Source of the DNA: Gemmatimonadota bacterium
GTDB taxonomy: Bacteria; Gemmatimonadota; Gemmatimonadetes; Gemmatimonadales; GWC2-71-9
DNA length: 7,159 nt
Assembly: GCA_024640185.1 (NCBI GenBank)
Contig: JAHEFN010000122.1
Span: 1 to 7,159, forward strand
Direction of reading: 5' to 3'
Below the pieces are notes generated by a model. The model worked only from the letters and a program-made list of their open reading frames with translations, was not told the DNA's origin and ran no database searches. Position 1 is the first letter of the stretch. The number at the start of each line of letters is the position of its first letter. The position numbers and the translations under genes were made by a program. Positions 5,556-7,159 of the stretch are shown piece after piece.

Positions 5556-7159
5556 TGGGCGGTCTCCTTCACGACCTCTTCCAGGGTGGTGACGCCACGC
5601 TCCAGCTTCAGCATGCCGTCCATTCGGAGCGTGAGCATCCCATCCGCCACGCCCTGGTCCCGCAGCTCGGCGGTCGACCCGCCGGTCAGCACCATCCGGC
5701 GGAGTGCCGGGGTCATCTCCATCACCTCATAGATGCCCGCCCGCCCCCGGTAGCCGGAGCCACCACAGACATCGCACCCGGCGCCCTTGTAGAAGGTCAG
5801 CGCGCGGAGTCGCTCGATGTCGGGGTTGAGGGCGTGCAGTTCCTCGTCACTGTAGCGGTGCTCCTGCTTGCAGTCGCTGCAGATGCGCCGCACCAGGCGC
5901 TGGGCCACGACGAGGTTCACCGCGCTGGCGACGTTGAACGCCTCGATGCCCATGTCGATCATCCGGACGATGGTGCTCGGGGCGTCGTTGGTGTGGAGGG
6001 TCGAGAGGACGAGGTGGCCCGTGAGGGCGGCCTTGATGGCGATGCCGCCGGTCTCGAGGTCCCGGATCTCGCCGATCATGATGATGTTCGGGTCCTGCCG
6101 CAGGAAGGAGCGGAGGGCCGAGGCGAAGGTCAGCCCGATCTCGTTCCGGACCTGGACCTGGTTGATCCCGGGGAGGTTGTACTCCACGGGATCCTCGGCG
6201 GTCATGATGTTGGTCTCGATCGTGTTGATGCGATTGAGCGCCGAATAGAGGGTCGTCGTCTTGCCCGACCCGGTCGGGCCGGTCACCAGCACCATGCCGT
6301 ACGGGTTCAGGATCGCCCGCATGAGGGCGCGCTCCGCCTTGGGCTCGAACCCGAACTTGGTCAGGTCGAGGGTGAGGTTGCCCTTGTCGAGGATCCGCAT
6401 CACGATCTTCTCGCCGAAGAGCACCGGCAGGGTCGCCACGCGGAAGTCGATCACGCGGGAACCCATCTTGAGCTTGAGGCGGCCGTCCTGCGGCACGCGG
6501 CGCTCGGCGATGTTGAGCGACGCGAGGATCTTGATGCGCGAGGTCAGGGCCGCCTTCATCTTCATCGGCGGCTTCATGATCTCGACCAGCGCACCGTCGA
6601 TCCGGTACCGGATCCGGAGCTCGTGCTCGAACGGCTCGACATGGATGTCGGAGGCGCCGCGCTTGACGGCGTCGGTCAGGATGCCGTTGATGAGCTTGAC
6701 CACCGGGGCGTCGTCGACCGCCGCCTGCATCGCGGCGACCTCGTCGTCGTCGACCTCCTCGACGATCTCGACGTCCTCGCCGATCCCCTCCATCTCGGAG
6801 AGGATGGACTGGAGCTGTTCGTCGCCCGTCTCGTAGTGCTTGTCGATCAGCTCCCGCAGGACGTGCTCACCGGCGAGCACGGGGAAGAGATCGAACCGGG
6901 TGATGAACTTGAGGTCCTCGAGCAGCCCCTGGTCGGCGGGGTCGGCCACGGCCACCGTGAGGGTGCGGCCCTCCCGCCGAAGGGGGAGCACCATCCGCTT
7001 GGCGGCGAGGTCGGCCGGGATGAGCGAGAGGAGCTTGACGTCGACCTCGAACTTGGAGAGGTCCACGGCGGGCATGCGGAACTGGCGGGCCAGCACCTTG
7101 GTCAGGGCCAGCTCGTCGACGGCGCCCTGCTTGACCAGGACATAGCCCAGCCGGTGGGT
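5552..7159 (-). CDS. pilB: Type IV pilus assembly ATPase PilB, 5' end cut by window
   Basis: The frame is open to the right edge, giving 535 visible residues that start THRLGYVLVKQGAVDELAL, the second half of the usual PilB N-terminal helix motif. From typical PilB length, perhaps 20-40 residues are missing. PilB is the cytoplasmic hexameric ATPase that powers pilus extension by turning PilC. Visible parts, numbered from the first visible residue: the N-terminal T2SSE_N/MshEN-type domain to about 105; an acidic linker at about 120-150; the arginine-rich N2 region with SDIHVEP at 170-176; Walker A GPTGSGKTT at 294-302; the Asp box TAEDPVEYNLPG at 320-331; Walker B DPNIIMIGEIRD at 356-367; the His box TGHLVLSTLHTND at 380-392; and a zinc-binding tetracysteine, CxxC at 427-430 and CxxC at 462-465. 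All catalytic elements are intact. It overlaps pilT by 4 bases. The GTG at 7096 is an in-frame internal codon, not the start. GspE is the alternative, but the pilT and pilC neighbours favour PilB. Confidence 0.95.
   Translation of the reverse strand, partial: THRLGYVLVKQGAVDELALTKVLARQFRMPAVDLSKFEVDVKLLSLIPADLAAKRMVLPLRREGRTLTVAVADPADQGLLEDLKFITRFDLFPVLAGEHVLRELIDKHYETGDEQLQSILSEMEGIGEDVEIVEEVDDDEVAAMQAAVDDAPVVKLINGILTDAVKRGASDIHVEPFEHELRIRYRIDGALVEIMKPPMKMKAALTSRIKILASLNIAERRVPQDGRLKLKMGSRVIDFRVATLPVLFGEKIVMRILDKGNLTLDLTKFGFEPKAERALMRAILNPYGMVLVTGPTGSGKTTTLYSALNRINTIETNIMTAEDPVEYNLPGINQVQVRNEIGLTFASALRSFLRQDPNIIMIGEIRDLETGGIAIKAALTGHLVLSTLHTNDAPSTIVRMIDMGIEAFNVASAVNLVVAQRLVRRICSDCKQEHRYSDEELHALNPDIERLRALTFYKGAGCDVCGGSGYRGRAGIYEVMEMTPALRRMVLTGGSTAELRDQGVADGMLTLRMDGMLKLERGVTTLEEVVKETAQ
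5564..5569 (-). promoter_or_regulatory. pilT ribosome binding site inside pilB
   Basis: Read on the minus strand, AAGGAG lies within the last codons of pilB, 8 bases before the pilT ATG (5555). It fixes the pilT start and, with the 4-base ATGA overlap, supports coupled translation of the two motor ATPases. Confidence 0.75.

Noticed and set aside
4452..5732. Long plus-strand open frame opposite pilT and the pilB end
   Set aside because: It spans two real genes in antisense, has a compositionally biased translation, and shows no domain signature.
4916..6110. Similar DNA blocks in pilT (about 4917-4965) and pilB (about 6051-6100)
   Set aside because: They encode the homologous Walker B region of two paralogous ATPases with the same codon bias, not a separate repeat element.
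5552..7096. PilB starting at the GTG at 7096
   Set aside because: The frame stays open to the window edge, and the upstream residues (LGYVLVKQGAVDELAL) match the usual PilB N-terminal motif, so the start lies outside the window.
3163..7159. Reading the three motor genes as a type II secretion system (GspE/GspF)
   Set aside because: A retraction ATPase with SDLHL and AIR motifs sits between them, and no gsp core genes are present. The pilB-pilT-pilC order is a standard pilus arrangement.

Overview
This is a GC-rich bacterial stretch, by eye well above 60% GC, with third codon positions almost all G or C. It holds five protein-coding genes and little non-coding DNA. The leading guess for the source is a Gram-negative environmental phylum such as Gemmatimonadota. 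The basis is the combination of a secreted M1-type metallopeptidase of the GMEYP subtype, a secreted DsrE-like protein and a compact pilB-pilT-pilC operon. No RNA gene or marker gene in the window settles the taxonomy, and Myxococcota or Acidobacteriota are not excluded.

Layout, left to right. Bases 1-184 hold no gene I can support, only a strong hairpin at 112-147 that probably ends the transcript of the next gene. Bases 185-2140 (minus strand) encode a secreted M1-family zinc metallopeptidase with an intact HExxH-x18-E site. A 254-base divergent intergenic region (2141-2394) separates it from a plus-strand gene (2395-3075) for a 226-residue secreted protein that I read as DsrE/DsrF-like, with a single cysteine. 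That gene converges on the pilus operon. The 87-base junction (3076-3162) carries a strong 14-bp-stem bidirectional terminator plus two further inverted repeats, one of them overlapping the pilC stop codon.

Bases 3163-7159 (minus strand) are the type IV pilus motor operon pilB-pilT-pilC, read from the right edge leftwards. PilB (extension ATPase, 5' end cut off by the window) overlaps PilT (retraction ATPase) by the four bases ATGA. PilT is followed 86 bases later by PilC (inner-membrane platform protein). PilB and PilT are the opposing hexameric motors that act on PilC to extend and retract the pilus, which implies retractile pili for twitching, adhesion or DNA uptake. No pilin, prepilin peptidase, secretin or alignment gene lies in the window, and the terminator after pilC suggests the operon ends there.

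I saw no mobile element, CRISPR array, tRNA or rRNA, and no clear previously undescribed system. The least understood gene is the DsrE-like secreted protein. The other points of interest are the hairpins at the gene ends and in the divergent promoter region.
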